A stretch of 64,000 bases of DNA from positions 20,977-84,976 of the forward strand of contig CAKSFM010000013.1 in assembly GCA_934454525.1 (NCBI GenBank). Direction: 5' to 3'. Both the position numbers and the translations under genes were made by a program. Under the pieces are notes generated by a model. That model was given only the letters and a program-made list of their open reading frames with translations. It ran no database searches and was not told the origin of the DNA. Origin of the DNA: an uncultured Clostridia bacterium. Its GTDB lineage: Bacteria > Bacillota > Clostridia > UMGS1883. This document shows, one piece after another, positions 34,998-42,719 of this stretch. Numbering within the stretch: position 1 is the first letter of the stretch; each line of letters opens with the position of its first letter.

Positions 34998-35378
34998 TCA
35001 GTCATCAAACCATTCGGTTGAACATTCTTCCCCGGGAACTTCAATTGCCAGATGCTGAAACCACGAATCCTCCGCTGCTCCGTGCCAATGCTTAACATTT
35101 GCCGGAATATGCACAACATCGCCGGGGTGAAGCTCGATTGCTTCTTTTCCTTCCTCCTGATAAAATCCTTTTCCGCCTGTCACAAGCAGCATTTGCCCGC
35201 CGCCGCTTTTCGCATTATGAATATGCCAATTGTTGCGGCAACCCGGTTCAAAGGTTACATTGCCGACAACCACCTGCTCGGTTGAAAGCATATTAAGGTA
35301 GCTCATGCCCGTAAAATGCTTTGCAAACGCCGTGTTTTCTCCGCCTGCCGGAAAAACGCTCATTTCCTTTGTTCCCAT
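34998..35378 (-). CDS. Cupin-domain protein
   Basis: 126 residues. Both cupin motifs are clear: VTFEPGCRNNWHIHNAKSGG GQ (motif 1, metal-binding His) and LHPGDVVHIPANVKHWHGAA ED (motif 2). The sequence matches small cupins that accompany carboxymuconolactone decarboxylases and aldo/keto reductases (start MGTKEMSVFPAGGENTAFAK). Function in that cluster is unknown, perhaps an isomerase or a metal-bound oxygen scavenger. It is expressed from the minus strand with the reductase 14 bases behind it. Its ribosome binding site (AAGGGAGG) directly abuts the left end of the repeat 35394-35503. Confidence 0.85.
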   Translation of the reverse strand: MGTKEMSVFPAGGENTAFAKHFTGMSYLNMLSTEQVVVGNVTFEPGCRNNWHIHNAKSGGGQMLLVTGGKGFYQEEGKEAIELHPGDVVHIPANVKHWHGAAEDSWFQHLAIEVPGEECSTEWFDD

Positions 35379-35393
35379 AAATATTTTCCTCCC

Positions 35394-35503
35394 TTAGACC
35401 CGAACCCGATGCGCCAAAAATTTTTGTTCAGCAAATCCCGAAAACTGCCGTGCGGAATTTTAATAAACCATTGGCGCATATGCCCGAATTTGTTATGCCT
35501 CTA
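35394..35503. repeat. Partial TTAGGCATA-family repeat between flavodoxin and cupin genes
   Basis: The stem ATGCGCCAA/TTGGCGCAT (around 35410-35418 and 35471-35480) is perfect. The sequence between matches the right half of the full element (AAAAATTTTT, TCCCGAAAA, TGCGGAA), lacking its inner GCAAGGC hairpin. The right end supplies the stop codon of the flavodoxin (TTA at 35493-35495) and the left end touches the ribosome binding site of the cupin gene. So the repeat fills the intercistronic space exactly. Confidence 0.75.
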
Positions 35504-36002
35504 TCCATTTTTCGATTTCTTTTTTTGATTTTGCAGCACTGCCGCCGTGAATTGCCAAGCCGCGTTCAATATGTGCATTCGGGCAAAGCCGCGCAAGGTC
35601 TTTGACGCTTTCTCCGAGTCCGCTGCCCTCATGTGTGCAGAACGGCTTTATTATTTTGCCCGAAAAATCAAATTTCTCCAAAAAAGTGAAAACTGCCATC
35701 GGCATTGTGCTCCAGTAATTCGGATATCCGATATACACGGTTTTGTACTTTTCAATATTTTCCGGAAGTGCGGAAAGCTCCGGGCGCACATCTCCGTTTC
35801 TGTCGCGGCGCGCCTGCTCGATACACTCATTGTAGTTTTTTGAATAAGGCACAGCCTGCTCAATTTTAAAGACATCTGCCCCTGTCAAGTCCTTTATGAT
35901 GCCGGCAACGATTTCCGTGTTTCCGACTTTGAGATTTTTTATCACTCCGCCGACATAGTTTTCATCGGCGCGTGAGTAAAATACTATCAGTTTATCTGTC
36001 AT
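35493..36002 (-). CDS. Flavodoxin-family protein (FMN-binding)
   Basis: 169 residues from ATG 36002 (GGGGTGG upstream). Flavodoxin blocks: KLIVFYSRADENYVGG at the N-terminus, where the phosphate loop usually is; YKTVYIGYPNYWSTMPMAVF; and KIIKPFCTHEGSGLGESVKD. These match cytoplasmic flavodoxin_4 proteins, which carry FMN and reduce quinones or serve as electron donors. The last residues KKEIEKWIEA and the stop come from the end of a repeat element (GAGGCATAA), so the natural C-terminus may be slightly altered. Divergent from the LysR gene 36112-37014, which likely controls it. First of the redox operon. Confidence 0.85.
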   Translation of the reverse strand: MTDKLIVFYSRADENYVGGVIKNLKVGNTEIVAGIIKDLTGADVFKIEQAVPYSKNYNECIEQARRDRNGDVRPELSALPENIEKYKTVYIGYPNYWSTMPMAVFTFLEKFDFSGKIIKPFCTHEGSGLGESVKDLARLCPNAHIERGLAIHGGSAAKSKKEIEKWIEA

Positions 36003-36041
36003 ACTATCCACCCCTTTATCTGCATTATAGCACCAAAACCC

Positions 36042-36070
36042 TTGACGCGGAATATCCGATATGTTATTAT
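36042..36070 (+). promoter_or_regulatory. Promoter of the lysR-type gene
   Basis: TTGACG (36042-36047), 17-base spacer, TATTAT (36065-36070), close to consensus, 42 bases upstream of the regulator ATG. Confidence 0.6.
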
Positions 36071-36071
36071 T

Positions 36072-36092
36072 GTATTAACCAATAGTTAATAC
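36072..36092. promoter_or_regulatory. LysR-type operator palindrome
   Basis: GTATTAAC-CAATA-GTTAATAC is a perfect 8+8 inverted repeat with the T-N11-A character of LysR boxes. It lies directly after the -10 of the regulator gene, where bound protein would block its transcription; the flavodoxin promoter is on the other side of the same 110-base gap. Confidence 0.6.
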
Positions 36093-36111
36093 AAACGGAG
36101 GATAAAATCTA

Positions 36112-37014
36112 ATGTATAATCCTATGCTTGATACATTTATTTCAGTTGCAGACTGCAAAAGTCTGAATAAAGCTGCCGAATTGCTTTTTATTTCGCCCAC
36201 AGCCGTTATGAAGCAGATGAATGCGCTTGAATCACATTTAAACCTGAAGCTGCTTGAGCGCACATCATCGGGCGTCAGTCTGACTGCGGCAGGGTCGGTT
36301 GTGTATAATGCCGCAAAATATATGAAAGAATATTCGGATAAAACGATTGCAAACGCGCGTTCGGCAGAGCTTAGCTATGAAACAACATTCTGCGTGGGAA
36401 CATCGCTCCTCAATCCCGCAAAACCGTTTATGGAGTTATGGTACAAAATAAATAAGGACTTTCCAAGCTATAAGCTGCATCTTGTTCCGTTCGAGGACGA
36501 TCACAACGGCATACTTTCGGAAATAGGAAAACTCGGTGAGAAATTTGATTTTCTTATCGGTGTGTGCGATTCAAAAGCATGGATGTCTCTGTGCAGCTTT
36601 CTTCCGCTCGGACGATATAAAAAGATGATTGCCGTTACGCGCGAGCACCGGCTTGCCGCAAAAAGCGTTATTAATATAGAGGACCTTTACGGAGAAACGC
36701 TGATGATGGTAAAAAAAGGCGATTCGGGAGTAAATGATTTTATCCGCAACGACATTGAAACGAATCATCCGCATATAAAAATTGAGGACACACCGCATTT
36801 CTACGATATGTCCGTGTTTAACCGCTGCGCCGAAACGCGCAACGTGCTTTTAACAATCGAATGTTGGCGAGATGTGCATCCCGGACTTGTATCAATCCCC
36901 GTAAACTGGAATTACAGTATTCCGTACGGGTTGTTATACAGTTCAGTTGCTCCCGAAGATGTGCTGAAATTCGCTGAAAAAGCCAAAACGCATACCCTTA
37001 CATCTGTTTTTTAA
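36112..37014 (+). CDS. LysR-family transcriptional regulator
   Basis: 300 residues, usual length. The N-terminal winged helix is plain (FISVADCKSLNKAAELLFIS PTAVMKQMNALESHLNLKLL ERTSSGVSLTAAG). A periplasmic-binding-like effector domain follows (FCVGTSLLNPAKPFMELWYK, FDFLIGVCDSKAWMSLCSFL). Start with CGGAGG upstream. It is divergent from the flavodoxin-cupin-reductase-decarboxylase cluster, and such regulators often drive neighbouring redox genes in response to electrophiles or metabolites. Effector unknown. Confidence 0.9.
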   Translation: MYNPMLDTFISVADCKSLNKAAELLFISPTAVMKQMNALESHLNLKLLERTSSGVSLTAAGSVVYNAAKYMKEYSDKTIANARSAELSYETTFCVGTSLLNPAKPFMELWYKINKDFPSYKLHLVPFEDDHNGILSEIGKLGEKFDFLIGVCDSKAWMSLCSFLPLGRYKKMIAVTREHRLAAKSVINIEDLYGETLMMVKKGDSGVNDFIRNDIETNHPHIKIEDTPHFYDMSVFNRCAETRNVLLTIECWRDVHPGLVSIPVNWNYSIPYGLLYSSVAPEDVLKFAEKAKTHTLTSVF

Positions 37015-37020
37015 TTATAA

Positions 37021-37070
37021 AAGCTCTGACAGCGGCAAAATACAATTTTATTTTACAGCTGTCAGAGCTT
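37021..37070. terminator. Bidirectional terminator between lysR-type and SGNH genes
   Basis: A perfect 13-base-pair stem (37021-37033 with 37058-37070) between convergent genes, with a second inner pairing of AAAAT/ATTTT. Confidence 0.8.
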
Positions 37071-37081
37071 CTATAATAATG

Positions 37082-37714
37082 TCATTTTTCAAGCCTTTCG
37101 AAAGCGGCAAGCCATTCATTCGCTATCAATCTGTGCCCTGCCGGAGTCGGATGAACGCCGTCCGCAATCCAGTGAGGCTGCGGGCAAAGCTTTTCGGCCG
37201 CTTCAAATTTGCATTGAAGCGGAATGAATGTCTGGTTGAATTTTTCAGCAATACGCTTTGTGATTTCGGCTCTTTCACGCGTGTTTTCATAAAAGTAATT
37301 CCAATTTTCAGCCGTTGCGGAACCTTTAAGCACAAACGGCTCAAGCAGCATAAATTTTGATTTGGGGAAACGTTCAAGCGTATCCTCGATAAGCATTGAG
37401 TATATTCTTTCAAAGCGCTTCGAGTCAACTCCGTTTTCTGCAGCAATCTCGTGCCAAATATCATTGATTCCGATAAGTATGCTGATAATATCGGGATTAT
37501 TATTCCAGCAGTCAGTCTTTATCCGTGAATATATGTCAACAATTCTGCTTCCGCTCACACCGGTGTTGATAAATTCATATTCGCCGGGTTTTAAATAAGA
37601 AAGCTCTGCCGATGTTATAAGTGCATATCCCTGCCCGATTGAAACCGTGCTTCCGTTTTTTATATCACGCCCGCAGTCCGTGATGGAATCTCCGAGGTAT
37701 ACAACTGTTTTCAT
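37082..37714 (-). CDS. SGNH/GDSL hydrolase (rhamnogalacturonan acetylesterase-like)
   Basis: 210 residues from ATG 37714 (AGGGAG eight bases before it; the 60-residue longer frame has no ribosome binding site). Blocks: VVYLGDSITDCGRD (catalytic Ser), NTGVSGSRIVDI, IISILIGINDIWHE (Asn) and WIADGVHPTPAGHRLIANEW (Asp-x-x-His). No signal peptide. Family members of this size deacetylate sugars or lipids in the cytoplasm. It lies downstream of the glycoside-hydrolase-like gene 37869-39914 but behind a terminator, so it is probably transcribed separately. Confidence 0.85.
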   Translation of the reverse strand: MKTVVYLGDSITDCGRDIKNGSTVSIGQGYALITSAELSYLKPGEYEFINTGVSGSRIVDIYSRIKTDCWNNNPDIISILIGINDIWHEIAAENGVDSKRFERIYSMLIEDTLERFPKSKFMLLEPFVLKGSATAENWNYFYENTRERAEITKRIAEKFNQTFIPLQCKFEAAEKLCPQPHWIADGVHPTPAGHRLIANEWLAAFERLEK

Positions 37715-37848
37715 ATGTATAATCTCCCTTGTAAAAAATTTCGTAATAATAATAGCACTCAAGACTGCAGATGTCAATACCTGCCGCTGCATTTTTAACT
37801 GCTTTATTGTAAACCTGCATTCCTGTAAGTTATTTTGATTTTTGTGCC

Positions 37849-37884
37849 AAAAAAAACAGACCATATACTCAAATATGATCTGTT
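37849..37884 (-). terminator. Rho-independent terminator of the long surface-glycan cluster
   Basis: AACAGATCATAT-type stem (37855-37884, overlapping the last codons) followed on the minus strand by eight T residues (37856-37849). The natural end of the operon reading from 54 kb. Confidence 0.75.
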
Positions 37885-39914
37885 CGGTAAGCATATATTC
37901 CGATTGTGTAAACGCAGGGAATACATTCGGATATTTTATCGAATTTTATTCTTATATACTCCTCCGCACCGATATCCGCTTTGAAAGCATATTCCCTGAG
38001 TGCGCCGCTTGTTTCGTGTACGGGAAAACTCTTATCTCCTATTGTTACTGCCATGTCAAAGCAGCCATCCGGGTTCAGAGCGGCAGCCGTTACTTTTATA
38101 ACATTTTTAACATTCGGCTTTACCTTAACGCGATAACTGAACCATCCGTGCGCATTAATGCTGCACCAGTTTGAGCGCAGACTGCCGCAGCTTCGGCATA
38201 TTCCGCTTTCCGTTACAAGCGTGTCACTGAAATTAACTTCTTTTTTAAGCCTGTGCCATTCCGAGCCGCCGCCGCAAATCACATAATCGTATGCGTTTTT
38301 GCGGCGGAGAACATCATCGGTTTTCCTTTCCGCAAGGAAAGAAGCTTTTATTTCTTCAATATATTCGCCGATAAAGTCAAACGAATAATCGGGATAGCCA
38401 ATCTTCTCAGTACCCGTTCCGATAAATGCATTTCCTATTTCACCGATTGCTTCCCGATTAACCTTTCCAAGCTCACTGAGCAGCTTTTCAAATTCATCGG
38501 CACAAGCTTCATCATGCGTTTCGAAATATGCAGCGTATGACATTATGACGCGCGCCGCAAAATGCCAAGCCTTTGCGCTGAATAAAAGATTTTGAAACTT
38601 CGGAAGATTCTTTTTATATTCTTCCGCAGGCATCAGCTTTTCAAGCGCGGTAAATTCATCAAGCATATCTTCAGCATCGCGGACAGCGCTGCGCTTTTCC
38701 TCAATTAACCCCTCAAGCGTTCCGCGTTTATAGTTTTTCGGAACAAACCATTCATCGGAATCAAGCTCGTATTTTTCGCGCGTGATTTCAAAATAATAAT
38801 GATTTTTACTATGATTAACGCCCGGGAAAAAGCTTTGGCTGTTAAAATAGAATCCGTTCAGATAAAGTATTTTTTTCAGAACATCCTCCGTTTTTTCCAT
38901 AATGCTGCGCATCTGCACCGCAGCTTCCCCGAAACGCTCGTTAAAGAAGCGATCGATTTCAGAATCGGGATTCATGCCTTTAAGCAGGCTGTTCATAATA
39001 ACAAGGTTAACCTCATTCACATCTCCGAACGGATGCGCTCCGTTTCTGTCAATCCGCGCCACATATCCGACAGGCGCAAACTTTTCGCAATACTCAATTT
39101 TCTTTTCAATATGCTTTTTCAGCATCATGGGAAAGTAATTTCTGCCGAAAAATTCACCGAAAATATCGGCTTCTACAAGCAAAGGATTTTTTGTAATTTT
39201 TGAAAAAAACGGATTATCGGGTGCAGTCAGGCTCCAGTCGAACTGCGTCCACTTATCCATAATGATAAGATTTTCCGAAATACGGCTGTAAGCTGCCGCC
39301 ATTATTTCGTAATCCTTTTCAATACTTGCAAACGGTCGGACAATAAGTTCTTTTCCAAGCTTTTCACACACTTCGAATATTATCCGCGTTACATACTCCA
39401 CTCTTTCCTTTACCCCGAGCTTTTGCTCTTTCAGCTTCAGAATCGGCACACTTGTTTCGTGCAGCGTGAGCACAATTCCGCTGACTTTCGGGTACTGTGC
39501 AAAAAAATCTCTTATCTTATTTTCAAGAAAATCACGCACAAGCGGATGAGTAAGCTCAATATCACCGTATGAATTTAAAATCTGCGGAAAACGTTTTTTG
39601 AAATTTTGCGGCAGCTCCAGTTCATGATGCCAAACATATATTTTTATGCCGTACTCCTCAGCCTTTTCGCAGGTGGCATTCACGGCATCGCTTGCTTTCT
39701 CTGTATATGCTTCGTTTTTGCCGCTGTTAAAGTCCGCATACTTTACAAGTCTTGTCATTCCGTCAATATTGCCCTTAACGCTGTCATGAATCGGTCCGTT
39801 AATCTGAATGTGATTCAGACCCGTTTTGCGGGCATACTCAACTGTATAAAGTAAATATTCTTTACACACATCAACAGGATTGCAAACATTGATTCCTCTA
39901 ATTTTGCTGCTCAT
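37869..39914 (-). CDS. Uncharacterised large glycoside-hydrolase-like TIM-barrel protein
   Basis: 681 residues from ATG 39914 (GGGGAGGAG seven bases before it). No signal peptide. The N-terminal 350 residues look like a TIM barrel: ARKTGLNHIQINGPIHDSVK, YGIKIYVWHHELELPQNF, KVSGIVLTLHETSVPILKL, PVGYVARIDRNGAHPF. Acidic residues follow strand-like segments (HHELE, LTLHETS), as in glucuronidase-type hydrolases. A helical middle (YFNERFGEAAVQMRSIMEKT-like) resembles the C-terminal region of GH67/GH115-type enzymes. The last 130 residues are beta-rich. I cannot assign a family, and glucuronidase-like activity is only a guess. The start is just behind a partial repeat element, and the gene ends with a terminator. 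Confidence 0.6.
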   Translation of the reverse strand: MSSKIRGINVCNPVDVCKEYLLYTVEYARKTGLNHIQINGPIHDSVKGNIDGMTRLVKYADFNSGKNEAYTEKASDAVNATCEKAEEYGIKIYVWHHELELPQNFKKRFPQILNSYGDIELTHPLVRDFLENKIRDFFAQYPKVSGIVLTLHETSVPILKLKEQKLGVKERVEYVTRIIFEVCEKLGKELIVRPFASIEKDYEIMAAAYSRISENLIIMDKWTQFDWSLTAPDNPFFSKITKNPLLVEADIFGEFFGRNYFPMMLKKHIEKKIEYCEKFAPVGYVARIDRNGAHPFGDVNEVNLVIMNSLLKGMNPDSEIDRFFNERFGEAAVQMRSIMEKTEDVLKKILYLNGFYFNSQSFFPGVNHSKNHYYFEITREKYELDSDEWFVPKNYKRGTLEGLIEEKRSAVRDAEDMLDEFTALEKLMPAEEYKKNLPKFQNLLFSAKAWHFAARVIMSYAAYFETHDEACADEFEKLLSELGKVNREAIGEIGNAFIGTGTEKIGYPDYSFDFIGEYIEEIKASFLAERKTDDVLRRKNAYDYVICGGGSEWHRLKKEVNFSDTLVTESGICRSCGSLRSNWCSINAHGWFSYRVKVKPNVKNVIKVTAAALNPDGCFDMAVTIGDKSFPVHETSGALREYAFKADIGAEEYIRIKFDKISECIPCVYTIGIYAYRTDHI

Positions 39915-39934
39915 GCGGTTTCTCTCCTCCCCTC

Positions 39935-40038
39935 TTAGGCATAGCGGAGCAAATACTTTCGTATTTGCGAGCATTTTTGCGCATTATTGCGACAAATTTG
40001 CCTTTCTGAACCGCAAAGGGTTCAAGTCTGTTGCCTAT
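39935..40038. repeat. Partial TTAGGCATA-family repeat between SLH and hydrolase genes
   Basis: Read on the minus strand, it matches the left half of the full element (CAGACTTGAACCC, GGTTCAGAAAGGCAAATTT, CGCAATAATGCG, AAAATGCTCG). The inner hairpin is GCAAATAC-GAAA-GTATTTGC (39949-39968) where the full copy has GTTAATAG/CTATTAAC: different bases, same pairing. Its right end supplies the stop codon of the SLH gene (TAG, 40035-40037); its left end touches the ribosome binding site of the hydrolase gene. Confidence 0.75.
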
Positions 40039-42719
40039 CTGTAAACAACGGCAAGCTTCACCATATCTGACCCGGCATAGACAAATATTTTGTCATCCGC
40101 AAAAATTTCGTCCGCCGTGATGCTTGTCACGCCGCTTGCGCTGTCATATCTGAGAACCTGAGCCGATGCCTCAATCGGGAAAACGCGCGTGTATCTCTCC
40201 GTGCCGCCGGGTGACGGAACGGTGACCCTTGCACCGCTCCTTACCGGTGCGTCAACCGTGCCGAACGCAGCATATCTCATTCTGTAAAAATAATTTGCAG
40301 ACGGCAGGCTGTCAGTTCCCGGCCAGTATTCCTTTTCTACTGCTGTTTTCGCCCTCAGAATAACCTCGGCATCGCGCAGCTTTCCGTCCGCAGCTGCGTT
40401 ATAGCAGATAATATCGCCTTTGTCAAGCTGCGACAGTGCAATTTTTTTAACAGAGCCGTTTTCCGTGACATAATCGTCATCAGCCGCCGAATCGGTTATC
40501 GCCTGATTCATGCGGACAATTTCTTCGTTGTTTTCAGCTGTCAGAACAACATCCTTTCCCCCGCTTGCGACCGTTACGGCGCAGTCAAAATCACCGTCCG
40601 CATTCCGCACCATTTTTGTGTTTTTAACAATGCCGACGGGCGAATACTGATCAATGCTTGCCACGCCGTCTGCCGGAATAACAATTGCTTTCACGCGGTT
40701 ATTCTCGTCCTCATCGTACAGTTTCACGCTTCCGTAAAAGGTTTCGCTCGCCAATCCGCTGTATGATATTATACTGAATTTTTCCTCATCGTTCAAATCG
40801 GACGGAATGAGGAAAATCAATGTGTCATCGTCAAGCAGATATCTTCCGCCGAACATTTTCCACTTGCTGCCGATATATCTTGTCGATGTGTCAGCCGCGC
40901 CGCCTGCGAACGAAGCGTCGCAGGTGAATTTTCTGCTTTTTTCGGCGTATGCCATTCCGCTGCCGTCAGCCGCAGTGCTCAGCCTGCTGATTTTTCCGCC
41001 TGCATTGAGAGTGTATGCAACAAGCTGCTCTCTTGTTTTGCTGCCGCTGACAAGAAGCTCGCTTTCGCACACGTCTTCTGCTTTAATCTTTGAAGCGGAA
41101 TCATTGAATTTCACTTTATCCTCAAACGTTAGATATACAAGTTCACCGCTTTTTGTAAAAAGCTTTGCGCGCACATCGGGCGAGATTCCCTTATCCTTTC
41201 CGATTTTAATAAGGTAACCGTATTCGTATGAAATCCCGTAATCAAACGCTGCCGCATATCCGAGGAAGTTTATATAGAAAGTTCCCTCAGTGTCAAGCTT
41301 CAGTTTGCCGGAATCGCGCAAATCTTCCGCAATGGGGTAACATGCCCCGTCAATTTCAATGCTGTCGCTGTCAAGTGCGGTGCATGTTCCGGCGGTGCGC
41401 TCCGTGCTGACATAGAGCCTGCAAACGCCTTTGCTTTCCGACATGGCTGCCGAAAGCAGGCAGTCTTTGGGAATATCCTTTATTTCAATCGTGTTCCCTG
41501 ATGAATCGCGCAGGTCATATTTAATATCGGCTTCGGAGCTTAAATCAAGCCTTGAAAGCGCCGCTCCCGCTTTAAACGCAATGGTTTCGTCCTCTTCAGA
41601 AACACCGCTTACAAGCATATCCGCATACTGATCGGCAAAAATTATCTCATAAGTACCGTCTTTATCGGCGTCAATTAATCTGATTGTACCGTTCGTGATC
41701 TTTTCAATATCTTTTTTGCTCCATGCAAGCTTTGCTTCACCATTGTATATGAGATAGCCATCAGTGCAGTAATTAACCGAGCTAATGCCGCCGTTTTCAT
41801 TTTCATATTTCAGGCTGCCGGAAAGCACTGCCGAAATTCTGTCCGATTTTATCGTCACTTCATCGCAGCTGCCGTCGGTTTCGATTGCACGGACAATGTC
41901 CCCGTCACCAATGTAAAGCTTAACCGCTTTACCGAGAAAACCGGCGGCATTTTTCTTGCTGACAGTGTAAACTTCGCGCGCCACCTCTATCTGGTTTTCA
42001 TTAAGGCTGCTTTTTCCTGCAAGTCCCGTAAAGTAATTTGCCGTTACCTGCCCCTTAACCGTTCTGATTTTAAGCGTGTTTTCCAAAAGCGTGCTGCCTT
42101 TTTTTCTGTCAAAGACAGAGCCGTCCGCGCCGTAACCGCTGAATTCCATCATGTCCGCTTCCAATGCGCACCTGACAGCATATGCCATTTCTCCGAAAGT
42201 AATATATTCCGGATTTTTGAATATCACGCCTTTTCTCAGTCCTGCTCTGTCCGCCGTTTTTACATATGCCGCATAATCACCGCCCTGCGCATCGGCAATC
42301 GCGCCGTAGCCTGTCATTCTTACCATCACGGTTGTCATCTGTTTTGGGTCAACATAGCCGTTCGGTTCAAAAAGCAAGTCGGACGCGCCCTTCATAATAC
42401 CGTTTCTGTAAGCCTCCTGAATATATCCGGACGCCGGATTGTCGCTTTTCACATCGCGGAACGGAGTATCTTCCGCGGCTTTTAAACCGCTGCCCATGCT
42501 CCGCACCGCAAGCTCGGCAAGCTCGCTTCTCAGTGCAGGCTCATTGGGATTCTCAGCATTTTTATCCGTAAGTCCGAGATCGGCAAGAAATTCAATTGCC
42601 TGAACTTGTTTCGGGTTAACCGCTCCGTTCTGCACGGATAGGCTTTCATCTTCCGCGAAAACCGATGGGATTCCGAGAAGCAAGGACGCACAAATAATCA
42701 TCGCTGTTACTTTTTTCAT
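40035..42719 (-). CDS. SLH-domain surface protein with long beta-rich C-terminus
   Basis: 894 residues. Signal peptide (MKKVTAMIICASLLLGIPSV FA), then three SLH repeats within about 190 residues (QAIEFLADLGLTDKNAENPN, DTPFRDVKSDNPASGYIQEA, IMKGASDLLFEPNGYVDPKQ, YITFGEMAYAVRCALEADMM). A C-terminal region of about 650 residues consists of repeated beta-units with Asp/Gly-rich loops (KLYIGDGDIVRAIETDGSCD, GICRLYVST-like). Relatives in Clostridia serve as S-layer-associated proteins. It lies directly behind the module protein 42720-44618 (adjacent codons, no gap), so the two are co-translated. The last codon and stop are formed by a repeat element. Confidence 0.82.
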   Translation of the reverse strand: MKKVTAMIICASLLLGIPSVFAEDESLSVQNGAVNPKQVQAIEFLADLGLTDKNAENPNEPALRSELAELAVRSMGSGLKAAEDTPFRDVKSDNPASGYIQEAYRNGIMKGASDLLFEPNGYVDPKQMTTVMVRMTGYGAIADAQGGDYAAYVKTADRAGLRKGVIFKNPEYITFGEMAYAVRCALEADMMEFSGYGADGSVFDRKKGSTLLENTLKIRTVKGQVTANYFTGLAGKSSLNENQIEVAREVYTVSKKNAAGFLGKAVKLYIGDGDIVRAIETDGSCDEVTIKSDRISAVLSGSLKYENENGGISSVNYCTDGYLIYNGEAKLAWSKKDIEKITNGTIRLIDADKDGTYEIIFADQYADMLVSGVSEEDETIAFKAGAALSRLDLSSEADIKYDLRDSSGNTIEIKDIPKDCLLSAAMSESKGVCRLYVSTERTAGTCTALDSDSIEIDGACYPIAEDLRDSGKLKLDTEGTFYINFLGYAAAFDYGISYEYGYLIKIGKDKGISPDVRAKLFTKSGELVYLTFEDKVKFNDSASKIKAEDVCESELLVSGSKTREQLVAYTLNAGGKISRLSTAADGSGMAYAEKSRKFTCDASFAGGAADTSTRYIGSKWKMFGGRYLLDDDTLIFLIPSDLNDEEKFSIISYSGLASETFYGSVKLYDEDENNRVKAIVIPADGVASIDQYSPVGIVKNTKMVRNADGDFDCAVTVASGGKDVVLTAENNEEIVRMNQAITDSAADDDYVTENGSVKKIALSQLDKGDIICYNAAADGKLRDAEVILRAKTAVEKEYWPGTDSLPSANYFYRMRYAAFGTVDAPVRSGARVTVPSPGGTERYTRVFPIEASAQVLRYDSASGVTSITADEIFADDKIFVYAGSDMVKLAVVYR

